This document shows, piece by piece, positions 1 through 5,429 of a stretch of DNA of 5,841 nt. Location: contig JAANXC010000079.1 in assembly GCA_018263495.1 (NCBI GenBank), positions 1 through 5,841 on the forward strand, in the 5' to 3' direction. The notes under the pieces are model-generated. The model saw only the letters and a program-made list of their open reading frames with translations. It made no database searches and was not told the DNA's origin. A program made the position numbers and the translations under genes. This DNA comes from Nitrososphaerota archaeon. Lineage in GTDB: Archaea; Thermoproteota; Nitrososphaeria; Nitrososphaerales; Nitrosopumilaceae. Every line of letters begins with the position of its first letter. The first letter of the stretch is position 1.

Positions 1-551
1 TTGTTATCAAACATATGTTTAGTATATGCATCATTAACTGAGATAACAGGATAGCGGAGCTTACCATCTTTTTCTACAGCTCTAATTCGGTTTACACCTG
101 CAGTAGTTTCTTCTGTTGCACCAAAAATTTTCAATGAATTATATTTTTTATCAAAATGTGCTTTTATGTTCATGTCAGAACCATCATCCGTTAAAATCTG
201 TGGTTTGTGGTTTAGAACTTGTTGTATACACCAATCATATTCTTTAGGACTTTGTCCAGCCCAACAGTATGTATGAATTCCCTGCGAAGCAAGAAAAGCT
301 GCAATGTCATCCTGTGTAGTAAGCGGATTTCCACCACAACATGCAACATTAGCACCCAACTCCTTGGCGCCCATAAGTAAAACCGATGTTTCCTTTGTTA
401 TATGTAAACAAAATCCTAATGTAATTCCCTTAAGTGGTTTTGATTTTTTTAGACGATTTATAGTATTATCTAGAATCTGCATATGAGATCTTGCCCACTC
501 ATAAGAAATCTTTCCTTGCTTTGCTAACTTTGGATTTTTTACCTTACTCAA
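1..551 (-). CDS. ahcY: S-adenosyl-L-homocysteine hydrolase (adenosylhomocysteinase), N-terminal part, cut by window edge
   Basis: Cytosolic NAD-dependent enzyme that splits S-adenosylhomocysteine into adenosine and homocysteine, clearing the inhibitory product of SAM-dependent methylation. The window holds the first 183 residues of a family usually a little over 400 residues long; the NAD-binding Rossmann domain and C-terminus lie beyond position 1. Family landmarks appear in order: CLHITKET (His50), NPLTTQDD (75-82), TDDGSD (121-126), ATEETTAGV (145-153) and the NDAYTKHMFDN block (173-183), which carries the conserved Lys178 and Asp182. The substrate-domain active-site residues known from the family therefore all seem present. 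I place the start at a TTG (551-549), giving MSKVKNPKLAKQG. No ATG occurs in frame upstream before a stop at 611-609; another TTG at 590-588 would add 13 residues. A TATA-like box about 25 nt upstream supports the 551 start. The product is sure; the start is moderately sure. Confidence 0.96.
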   Translation of the reverse strand, partial: MSKVKNPKLAKQGKISYEWARSHMQILDNTINRLKKSKPLKGITLGFCLHITKETSVLLMGAKELGANVACCGGNPLTTQDDIAAFLASQGIHTYCWAGQSPKEYDWCIQQVLNHKPQILTDDGSDMNIKAHFDKKYNSLKIFGATEETTAGVNRIRAVEKDGKLRYPVISVNDAYTKHMFDN

Positions 552-572
552 TGTAAACTTAGATTTTCTCTG

Positions 573-580
573 TATATAAA
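573..580. promoter_or_regulatory. TATA box of ahcY, possibly shared with the divergent Rieske gene
   Basis: TATATAAA on the plus strand, TTTATATA on the minus strand. It is centred about 25-26 nt upstream of the ahcY TTG (551), the usual archaeal distance from TATA box to transcription start, so the ahcY mRNA would begin at or next to its start codon. The element is nearly symmetrical and could also fire rightward. That would put a start near 602 and leave about a 30-nt leader before the Rieske ATG at 632. Activity in either direction is inferred from spacing and composition only. Confidence 0.5.
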
Positions 581-631
581 ATCCTATCAATATTGAAAAA
601 CTTTTTACCTAAACTAATATCATGTTACAGA

Positions 632-934
632 ATGGTATGGAAAAAAGTAACTGAAAAAAATACAATAGCTGCTAATAGTGGAAAAGAATTTGATATTAAT
701 GGTAAAAAGATTGCTATTTTCAATCAAGATGGATATCATGCACTGGACGGAATATGCGTACATCAAGACAACCCAATAGCCGCAGGCAAACTTGATGGTG
801 ACATTGTGGAATGCCCATCACATTTTTGGCATTACAATATTAAAACAGGTAAACTTCAAGATTATTTGAAAGGTGTAAAACTCCAAACATATACTGTTGA
901 AGAAAGAAACGATGGAATATACATCGATTTATAG
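632..934 (+). CDS. Small Rieske-type [2Fe-2S] protein (NirD / dioxygenase-ferredoxin-like)
   Basis: A stand-alone Rieske domain of 100 residues, probably a soluble electron carrier or a small subunit or regulator of an oxidoreductase. Its partner is not visible here. Cluster ligands are clear: Cys42-Val-His44 (CVHQ) and Cys61-Pro-Ser-His64 (CPSH), numbered from the ATG at 632, with 16 residues between the halves. The flanking LDGD, FWHYNIKTG and the closing basic/hydrophobic strand are typical of the NirD and Rieske-ferredoxin fold. No signal peptide or membrane helix is visible, so it is probably cytosolic, unlike the Rieske subunit of a bc complex. The frame also opens at a TTG at 593, adding 13 residues that do not look like a Rieske domain; I prefer the ATG at 632, which begins MVWKKVTEKN. 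No Shine-Dalgarno sequence is visible. The gene stops 6 bp before the end of the convergent 941-1171 gene. Confidence 0.9.
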   Translation: MVWKKVTEKNTIAANSGKEFDINGKKIAIFNQDGYHALDGICVHQDNPIAAGKLDGDIVECPSHFWHYNIKTGKLQDYLKGVKLQTYTVEERNDGIYIDL

Positions 935-940
935 TAACAA

Positions 941-1171
941 TTAATCCCTAAAAAAATCATTTAATGAAAATTTTATTTTAGATATATTTTCATAGATTAC
1001 ATCAAGTGCCTGGTGAAATTTTGTTTGTACTGCTGGATCGTTTTTCATATCTTCAATATCACTGGCTGCTGCGTTAGCATACGGAGAAATATATTCTTCA
1101 AAATTGTCAGATAACAGTAAGAAAGCTCCACCACCTAGTATTATGGCCGTTATAATCAGCTTGCCAATCAT
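941..1171 (-). CDS. Small single-pass membrane-anchored protein of unknown function
   Basis: 76 residues; I do not recognise a family. Residues 3-20 (from KLIITAIILGGG to FLLL) form one hydrophobic, glycine-containing segment that could be an N-terminal membrane anchor or an uncleaved signal. The remaining 55 or so residues are polar, acidic in the middle (DIEDMKNDP), and probably helical. There is no cysteine and no recognisable metal or nucleotide motif. It seems a real gene: the frame has a clean ATG, it fits between its neighbours without overlap, and a TATA-like box lies about 24 nt upstream. A weak purine-rich AGAAGG element (1179-1184) also lies 7 nt before the ATG and could be a ribosome binding site if a longer leader exists. 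It is divergent from nadE and convergent with the Rieske gene, with no evident functional link to either. Confidence 0.68.
   Translation of the reverse strand: MIGKLIITAIILGGGAFLLLSDNFEEYISPYANAAASDIEDMKNDPAVQTKFHQALDVIYENISKIKFSLNDFFRD
950..956 (-). terminator. Possible oligo-T terminator of the 76-residue membrane protein gene
   Basis: A run of seven A on the plus strand, i.e. T7 in the minus-strand transcript, lying just before the stop codon of the 941-1171 gene and inside its Phe-Phe codons. Archaeal termination often uses oligo-T tracts without a hairpin. A tract before the stop would act only if release occurs a little downstream, so this is a weak call. Confidence 0.2.
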
Positions 1172-1190
1172 GAATTATCCTTCTTGAAAA

Positions 1191-1198
1191 TTAATAAA
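1191..1198 (-). promoter_or_regulatory. TATA-like box of the 76-residue membrane protein gene
   Basis: TTTATTAA on the minus strand, centred about 25 nt before the ATG at 1171, within a T-rich stretch. This spacing predicts a transcript starting at or beside the start codon. If so, the AGAAGG at 1179-1184 is not transcribed and is not a ribosome binding site. The two readings exclude each other. Confidence 0.35.
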
Positions 1199-1213
1199 AA
1201 ATCCGAAATGTAA

Positions 1214-1255
1214 TATTATTGATTAATTGAAAAAAATAATTACTATTATTGATTA
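1214..1255. repeat. Pair of perfect 12-bp direct repeats at a 30-bp period in the nadE upstream spacer
   Basis: TATTATTGATTA occurs at 1214-1225 and again, identically, at 1244-1255. The 30-bp step is close to three helical turns, so both copies face the same side of the DNA. The downstream copy ends 6 bp before the proposed nadE TATA region. The pair is placed almost equally far from both divergent starts, as a two-site operator would be. The region is very AT-rich, so chance is a real alternative. Confidence 0.4.
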
Positions 1256-1261
1256 GATAAC

Positions 1262-1270
1262 AATTTTTAT
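1262..1270 (+). promoter_or_regulatory. TATA-like box of the nadE-cysS unit
   Basis: AATTTTTAT, centred about 28 nt before the nadE ATG at 1294. Allowing for a start 26-27 nt downstream, the transcript would begin at 1292-1294, making the message leaderless or nearly so. It matches the archaeal consensus less well than the ahcY box. A second ATG at 1286 is out of frame and closes at once. Confidence 0.35.
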
Positions 1271-1293
1271 GCCTAGGATCCAAAGATGATTCG

Positions 1294-2079
1294 ATGAATC
1301 AGGAAATACTGCAGGAAATTTTGAGGCAAGATTATACAAAGATTCAGCAAGACATTATGTCATTTCTCAAAAATCAGATTTCACAGAAAAAAGCTGAAGG
1401 GGTTGTTTTTGGGCTGAGTGGTGGTATAGACTCTGCGACAGTTGCATATCTATGCGGAAAAATATCTGAAACAAATGAGGTATTAGCACTTGTTATGCCT
1501 GATTCTGTAATATCTCCATCTAGCGAAACTGGTGATGCACTCAAGATTATTGGTGAGATTGGAATTAACTACAAGCTCATTGACATTAATACTATTCATA
1601 AAAGATACTCAAATTATCTAGAACCAGGTGAGCTTGCGTTAGGAAATTTACGCGCCAGAATAAGATCAAATATAATTTATTATTATGCGAATCTAAAAAA
1701 TCTTCTAGTTTTAGGTACAAGTGATAAAAGCGAATATCTTATTGGATATTTCACCAAGTTTGGCGATGGAAGTGCAGACATACTGCCAATAGTGTCACTT
1801 TACAAAACACAGATGCGCAAATTAGCTAAAACTATCGGTGTGCCGAATAACATAATTACTAAAAAAAGCAGTCCAAATCTCTGGAAAGGACATGATGCAG
1901 AAGAAGAAATTGGCAATTCATATGAAGAGATTGACTCTGCACTATATTGCCTAATAGATAAAAAATTATCAGTAGATGAGACTATTCAAAAGACAGAAAT
2001 TTCAAGAAAATCCGTAGAAAAGATTTACCAGATGTACCAAAATACCCAACACAAAAGAATTTTGCCTGAGAGAGTGTAG
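1294..2079 (+). CDS. nadE: NH3-dependent NAD(+) synthetase
   Basis: Catalyses the last step of NAD synthesis: nicotinate adenine dinucleotide is adenylated with ATP and amidated with free ammonia. At 261 residues it has the normal length of the single-domain form; it lacks the N-terminal nitrilase-like glutaminase domain of longer versions, so ammonia must be taken directly, which suits an ammonia-oxidising host. Visible motifs: the ATP-pyrophosphatase P-loop SGGIDS (42-47); GNLRARIRSNIIYYYAN (117-133); GTSDKSE (141-147), followed by GYFTKFGDG (151-159) at the dinucleotide site; and SSPNLWKGHDAEEEIG (192-207). The last block is usually close to SANLW-GQTDEDELG, so GHDAEE is a variant of the familiar GQTDE, probably lineage-specific. 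The first gene of a pair with cysS, which starts 7 bp after its stop. A TATA-like box and a repeat pair lie upstream. Confidence 0.96.
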   Translation: MNQEILQEILRQDYTKIQQDIMSFLKNQISQKKAEGVVFGLSGGIDSATVAYLCGKISETNEVLALVMPDSVISPSSETGDALKIIGEIGINYKLIDINTIHKRYSNYLEPGELALGNLRARIRSNIIYYYANLKNLLVLGTSDKSEYLIGYFTKFGDGSADILPIVSLYKTQMRKLAKTIGVPNNIITKKSSPNLWKGHDAEEEIGNSYEEIDSALYCLIDKKLSVDETIQKTEISRKSVEKIYQMYQNTQHKRILPERV

Positions 2080-2086
2080 AAAATTA

Positions 2087-3475
2087 ATGCAGATATTTGA
2101 CACACTCAGAAATACGAAAATAGAGTTAGAATTTTCAGACAAAGTTAGGATCTATTTGTGTGGCGTAACAGTTTACGATGATGCACACATAGGACATGCG
2201 AGAACAATCATTGTTTTTGATGTACTGCACAGATTCCTAGAATCACAAAAAATTTCCGTGGAATTTATTCAAAACTTTACAGATGTGGATGATAAGATAA
2301 TAGATCGAGCACAACAAGAAAAAATATCGCCATTAGAACTTGCCGCTAAATACACTGAAAATTATTTTGATGATTTTGATGGACTAAATGTTAAAAGGGC
2401 TACCAAATACCCGAAGGCAACTGAACACATTGAAGATATGCAAAATTTGATTTCTGAACTGGTTGATAAAAAATATGCATATGTAACAAAAAATGGAGTT
2501 TATTTTTCTGTTTCAAAATTTTCTGAATATGGGAAACTATCCAAGAAAAAGATTAATGATTTGGTTTCTGGTGCTCGAGTAGAAATTGATGAGGAAAAAA
2601 ATAATCCAATTGATTTTGCATTATGGAAGTTTTCAGAATCTGAACCATCATGGGATAGTCCATGGGGTAAGGGTAGACCTGGATGGCATATTGAATGCTC
2701 TGCGATGAGCTTGAAGTACCTTGGTGATGGCTTTGAGATTCACGGTGGAGGCAGAGATCTTATTTTCCCACATCATGAAAATGAGATTGCACAATCAGAA
2801 TCTAGCACATCAAAACAATTTGCAAAAATTTGGATGCATGTTGGTATGATAACCATAAACGGTGAAAAAATGGCCAAATCTATTGGAAATGTCAAATCAG
2901 TAAACCATGTTTTAGAAGATTGGGGTCCAAATGTAATTAGACTGTTCTGTCTTTCCGGCCATTATTCAAAACCAATAGATTATTCCGAGAAACTTCTAAA
3001 AGAAAATATTACAAAACTAAGGCAAATAGAATCATGTTATTATGAACTTAGATTATCTGAAGGCATTGGTGAAGAAGCAACAGCGGAAAAACTGGTAAAA
3101 GAATGCAAAGAAGCATTTGATTCCGCACTAAATAATGACTTTAACACACCGCTTGCGCTGACTGCTTATTACAAATTAATCAGAGAAGTTGATGCAATAG
3201 CTGCGGATGAAAAAATCACACAGACCTCTGCGGGGATAATTTTACCAGAATTTGAGAGAATGTCAGCGATTCTGGGAATACAAATTCTAAAAGTTTCAGA
3301 TGCAGAAAAAAATGAAATTAATCAGATGGTAAAGAAACGTGATGAATATAGAATGCAAAAAAACTACGAGGAGGCGGACAATATTAGAGCCAAGATTGCG
3401 GAGAAGAATATCATTTTTGTTGACCATAAAAATAAGACTACCTGGGTAAAGCAAGAAAAAATTAAGGCGGAATAA
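2087..3475 (+). CDS. cysS: Cysteinyl-tRNA synthetase
   Basis: Class I aminoacyl-tRNA synthetase that activates cysteine with ATP and loads it onto tRNA-Cys in the cytosol. The 462-residue length is normal and the gene is complete. The Rossmann catalytic domain shows YLCGVTVYDDAHIGHART (23-40) with the HIGH signature at 34-37, and KMAKSIGN with the KMSKS-type loop at 261-265. The family's zinc site is intact: Cys25, Cys204 (in GWHIECSAM), His229 and Glu233 (in FPHHENEIAQ). DFALWK (176-181) and the C-terminal helical region ending KNYEEADNIRAKI (425-437), then a Trp close to the end, are also standard. Because this enzyme is present, the SepRS/SepCysS route used by many methanogens is not needed for Cys-tRNA. 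It is probably cotranscribed with nadE (7-bp gap). Its stop codon directly abuts the end of the opposing GTPase gene. Confidence 0.98.
   Translation: MQIFDTLRNTKIELEFSDKVRIYLCGVTVYDDAHIGHARTIIVFDVLHRFLESQKISVEFIQNFTDVDDKIIDRAQQEKISPLELAAKYTENYFDDFDGLNVKRATKYPKATEHIEDMQNLISELVDKKYAYVTKNGVYFSVSKFSEYGKLSKKKINDLVSGARVEIDEEKNNPIDFALWKFSESEPSWDSPWGKGRPGWHIECSAMSLKYLGDGFEIHGGGRDLIFPHHENEIAQSESSTSKQFAKIWMHVGMITINGEKMAKSIGNVKSVNHVLEDWGPNVIRLFCLSGHYSKPIDYSEKLLKENITKLRQIESCYYELRLSEGIGEEATAEKLVKECKEAFDSALNNDFNTPLALTAYYKLIREVDAIAADEKITQTSAGIILPEFERMSAILGIQILKVSDAEKNEINQMVKKRDEYRMQKNYEEADNIRAKIAEKNIIFVDHKNKTTWVKQEKIKAE
3456..3461 (-). terminator. Possible oligo-T terminator of the GTPase operon, inside cysS
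   Basis: A6 on the plus strand, T6 in the minus-strand transcript, 15-20 nt past the GTPase stop codon and inside the last codons of cysS. With no spacer between the two genes, any terminator of the leftward unit must lie within cysS. No hairpin is evident, in line with archaeal oligo-T termination. Confidence 0.35.
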
Positions 3476-4687
3476 TTATTTTTTTGATGCACTTACAAGA
3501 GAAATAACGTCCCTATCTCGTAACTGATAATTTGTTGGAACCCTCAAATTGTATCTTAGATCTTTTGCATATAGAAGACCCTTGATTAAATCTGAATGAA
3601 TCTCCTTTGCCAAATCGACAATTGTAGAACCATCTTTTAGCAATATAAGATCTGGAAGTACGCGACCCTTTTTATCAGAAAGCTTTTCTGGTACAGCAAC
3701 AGGATAAATGGAATTCATCTTTAACAATTTGAAAACCGTTACGTTGATTGCAAATTGGACCCCAGTACGCATGTATTCTCCCATAATATCGCTTTTGATA
3801 AAATCGAGAGCATCTATTTGTTTTTGGTTCAGATCGTCAGCTTTTAAAATGTCAAATTGTTCTGAGCCAGGTGAATATTTGATCAGTTCCTTTTGTTCCG
3901 CGCGTCTAAGACTCAGCTCACTATCAGCACTTGCTGGAACGACAATCATGTCATTGTATCTTTCACGTAGACGCTGAAAGTTTTTACCCGCACCCTTGAC
4001 ATCTATTTTGTTTGCTACAATCAAAGTTGGTTTAGAGATTCTTCTAAGTTCAGTTGAAAATTTTTTGCTGTCTTGAATGTCATAATTTTCAATATCTTTC
4101 TCCTCAAGTTTAGTAATCTTTAATGCTTCTTTCACATGATTCTTTTTTACACCAAGACCTTGATACAGTTCAGTTAATGCATTCACTGGATCATTATCAG
4201 ACTCGACTATTTTGTTAAGTTTATCACGGTTACCTTCAAGAATTTTGTGATACCACATGTTCAACTCTTCTTCAATGTCAGCAAAGTCAGAAACAGGATC
4301 ACCAGAACCTACTTCAGCTATACGTCCACTAGAATCAACACCGCCGGATGCATCTACTACATGTAACAGAGCATCCGATTGTGATGCGATTGAAAGAAAT
4401 TGGTTGCCTAAACCTTTTCCTTTCCATGCGTCTTTAATTAGTCCCGGTAAGTCAATTAATTCAATCGGAATATACCTCCATCCATCTTTGCATTTAGAAT
4501 TGTTTGGGTTATCGTTTACATTAAATTCAGAATGTACGCAAAGCGTAATAGCATAACCAACAGAAGTTGATGATTTTTTAGTGGTAAAAGGATATGTTGA
4601 AATTTCATCCGATGACAATGTTGATGAATTAAAGAATGTGGTTTTGCCAGTGTTTGTCTTACCAATGAGACCAATTTTTATTGGCAT
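3476..4687 (-). CDS. YchF/OBG-like GTPase with C-terminal TGS domain (archaeal type)
   Basis: A 403-residue translation-factor-class GTPase of the OBG/YchF group; relatives bind ribosomes, but their precise role is unsettled. G1 is GKTNTGKT (9-16), within GLIGKTNTGKTTFFN. A conserved YPFTT block (32-36) covers the G2 region. G3 is DLPG (79-82), followed by the family hallmark KGKGLGNQFL (89-98) and HVVDASGG (109-116). G4 is NKID (226-229) and G5 is likely SAD (253-255). Between G3 and G4 lies a helical insert, and after G5 comes a TGS domain (about 315-400) that carries VFKLL, the DGSTIVDLAKEIHSDLIKG stretch and the closing DRDVISLV. G4 is a canonical NKxD, pointing to GTP, whereas bacterial YchF and eukaryotic OLA1 have an altered G4 and prefer ATP. 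This fits the archaeal/Ygr210-like branch. It lies 20 bp downstream of the 86-residue gene and may also have its own promoter. Confidence 0.93.
   Translation of the reverse strand: MPIKIGLIGKTNTGKTTFFNSSTLSSDEISTYPFTTKKSSTSVGYAITLCVHSEFNVNDNPNNSKCKDGWRYIPIELIDLPGLIKDAWKGKGLGNQFLSIASQSDALLHVVDASGGVDSSGRIAEVGSGDPVSDFADIEEELNMWYHKILEGNRDKLNKIVESDNDPVNALTELYQGLGVKKNHVKEALKITKLEEKDIENYDIQDSKKFSTELRRISKPTLIVANKIDVKGAGKNFQRLRERYNDMIVVPASADSELSLRRAEQKELIKYSPGSEQFDILKADDLNQKQIDALDFIKSDIMGEYMRTGVQFAINVTVFKLLKMNSIYPVAVPEKLSDKKGRVLPDLILLKDGSTIVDLAKEIHSDLIKGLLYAKDLRYNLRVPTNYQLRDRDVISLVSASKK
3479..3485 (+). terminator. Oligo-T tract, likely terminator of nadE-cysS
   Basis: T7 on the plus strand, starting 4 nt after the cysS stop codon and lying inside the last codons of the opposing GTPase gene. 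Archaeal RNA polymerase can stop at such tracts without a stem-loop, and none is evident here. Confidence 0.45.
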
Positions 4688-4707
4688 AAGTAAAAACTGA
4701 GCACAAA

Positions 4708-4715
4708 TTATTTAT
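4708..4715 (-). promoter_or_regulatory. Possible internal TATA box for the OBG-like GTPase gene
   Basis: ATAAATAA on the minus strand, overlapping the last codons and stop of the 86-residue gene and centred about 25 nt before the GTPase ATG at 4687. The distance equals that of the other proposed boxes, so the GTPase could also be made from its own leaderless message. The GTPase lacks any Shine-Dalgarno sequence in the 20-bp gap, which fits. The box also encodes the Asp-Lys-stop end of the upstream gene, so coincidence is possible. Confidence 0.35.
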
Positions 4716-4968
4716 CTTTGCTGTCTTGGTCTACTTTATTTTTGAGTTTGTTGCAGGAATTTTCTAACTCAGAAATCATCCAACGTATTTCGCTTAAATC
4801 TTCTTCAGTTAGATCATCATTCCATTTTTCCAATATAGATTTGGAAATCTGAGAACAGTTGTACAATAATGCCCAATATGGATGATGTTCAGCTGTTGAA
4901 TCCGCTAGTTCTTGAATATCATATAATGCTCTTTCCGCGCGTGATACTGGATCATCATTAGGGTCCAT
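4708..4968 (-). CDS. Small acidic, helical protein of unknown function
   Basis: 86 residues; not recognised. It starts MDPNDDPVSRAERALYDIQ, looks mostly alpha-helical, and carries a possible amphipathic or coiled-coil helix at 54-80 (from TEEDLSEIRWM through ENSCNKLKNKV). It is rich in Asp and Glu, has only two cysteines (38 and 72), and shows no membrane segment or enzyme motif. A soluble adaptor or subunit is conceivable, but nothing here proves it. The ATG lies just 2 bp after the stop of the CoA-binding gene, so the two are almost certainly cotranscribed and may be translationally coupled; the GTPase follows after 20 bp. The tight placement between two conserved genes in one strand is the main evidence that it is real. 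Confidence 0.72.
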   Translation of the reverse strand: MDPNDDPVSRAERALYDIQELADSTAEHHPYWALLYNCSQISKSILEKWNDDLTEEDLSEIRWMISELENSCNKLKNKVDQDSKDK

Positions 4969-4970
4969 GA

Positions 4971-5381
4971 TTAGAAAAGACGCTGGTGTTCAGCTAACAT
5001 ACATCTGTTAAAAATAACCATAATTCCATTACTCCTTGCTAGTTCTTCAGCCTCAGAATTATGAATGCCTTCCTGGAGCCAAATTACTTTTGGTTTCTTT
5101 TTAATTGCATCTTCAACAAATGGCAATACATCTTCTGATGGTCTAAAAATATCCACCACATCAACAGGATGGTCCAATGATGATACATCTGGATAAGATT
5201 TTTTTCCTAATATCTCAGTAGCGTTAGGGTTGATGGGCGTGATGTCAAATCCCTGCTCAGATAAATATTTTGGGACAAAATGTGCTGCCTTAGCAGAATG
5301 CTTAGACATTCCAATGACAGCTATTTTTTTTAACGAAAATACTTGTTTGATTTCTTCGTCAGTATGAGAATCTCTTTCCAT
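4971..5381 (-). CDS. CoA-binding domain protein (YccU-like)
   Basis: A 136-residue single-domain Rossmann protein of the CoA_binding_2 type, the same fold as the nucleotide-binding domain of succinyl-CoA synthetase alpha. Stand-alone members bind CoA or a related nucleotide, and their cellular task is not established. The usual landmarks are present: a short N-terminal helix, then KKIAVIGMSKHSAKAAHFV (18-36) holding the first strand and phosphate-binding loop, ITPINPN (47-53), VDVVDIFRPSEDV (73-85), VIWLQEGI (99-106) and the C-terminal NRCMLAEHQRL (125-135). That last block, with its conserved Cys127, is the family signature. Length is normal. First gene of a probable three-gene leftward unit with the 86-residue unknown (2-bp gap) and the GTPase. 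A TATA-like box centred about 26 nt before the ATG suggests a leaderless message. Confidence 0.91.
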   Translation of the reverse strand: MERDSHTDEEIKQVFSLKKIAVIGMSKHSAKAAHFVPKYLSEQGFDITPINPNATEILGKKSYPDVSSLDHPVDVVDIFRPSEDVLPFVEDAIKKKPKVIWLQEGIHNSEAEELARSNGIMVIFNRCMLAEHQRLF

Positions 5382-5402
5382 GGATCTTATAATAGAAATT
5401 AG

Positions 5403-5411
5403 TTTTTATAA
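5403..5411. promoter_or_regulatory. Shared divergent TATA region for the CoA-binding gene and birA
   Basis: TTTTTATAA on the plus strand and TTATAAAAA on the minus strand, at the middle of the 48-bp spacer 5382-5429. Its centre (about 5407) is 26 nt from the CoA-binding ATG at 5381 and 23-26 nt from the two tandem birA ATGs at 5430 and 5433. One element is therefore correctly spaced for leaderless starts in both directions. No Shine-Dalgarno sequence precedes either gene. Confidence 0.5.
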
Positions 5412-5429
5412 TTTTTAGTATAGAACCTA

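Noticed and set aside
304..486. Plus-strand open frame of 60 codons
   Set aside because: It lies wholly antisense to ahcY, whose conserved motifs leave no doubt; the predicted peptide has no recognisable feature.
573..580. Operator or regulator site at the ahcY/Rieske spacer
   Set aside because: The 80-bp spacer holds a TATA-like box but no repeated or palindromic element beyond the symmetry of TATATA itself.
593..631. TTG-initiated 13-residue N-terminal extension of the Rieske protein
   Set aside because: The extra residues do not resemble the domain, and the ATG at 632 gives the usual length for a small Rieske protein. Not excluded by sequence alone.
1179..1185. AGAAGG-type ribosome binding site before the 76-residue gene
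   Set aside because: Possible, but the TATA-like box at 1191-1198 predicts a transcript starting downstream of it, so I did not list it as a separate feature.
3708..3977. Plus-strand open frame of 89 codons
   Set aside because: Antisense shadow of the GTPase gene, which carries intact G motifs and a TGS domain on the other strand.
4257..4556. Plus-strand open frame of 99 codons
   Set aside because: Antisense shadow of the GTPase gene, over its G3 region; no coding signs of its own.
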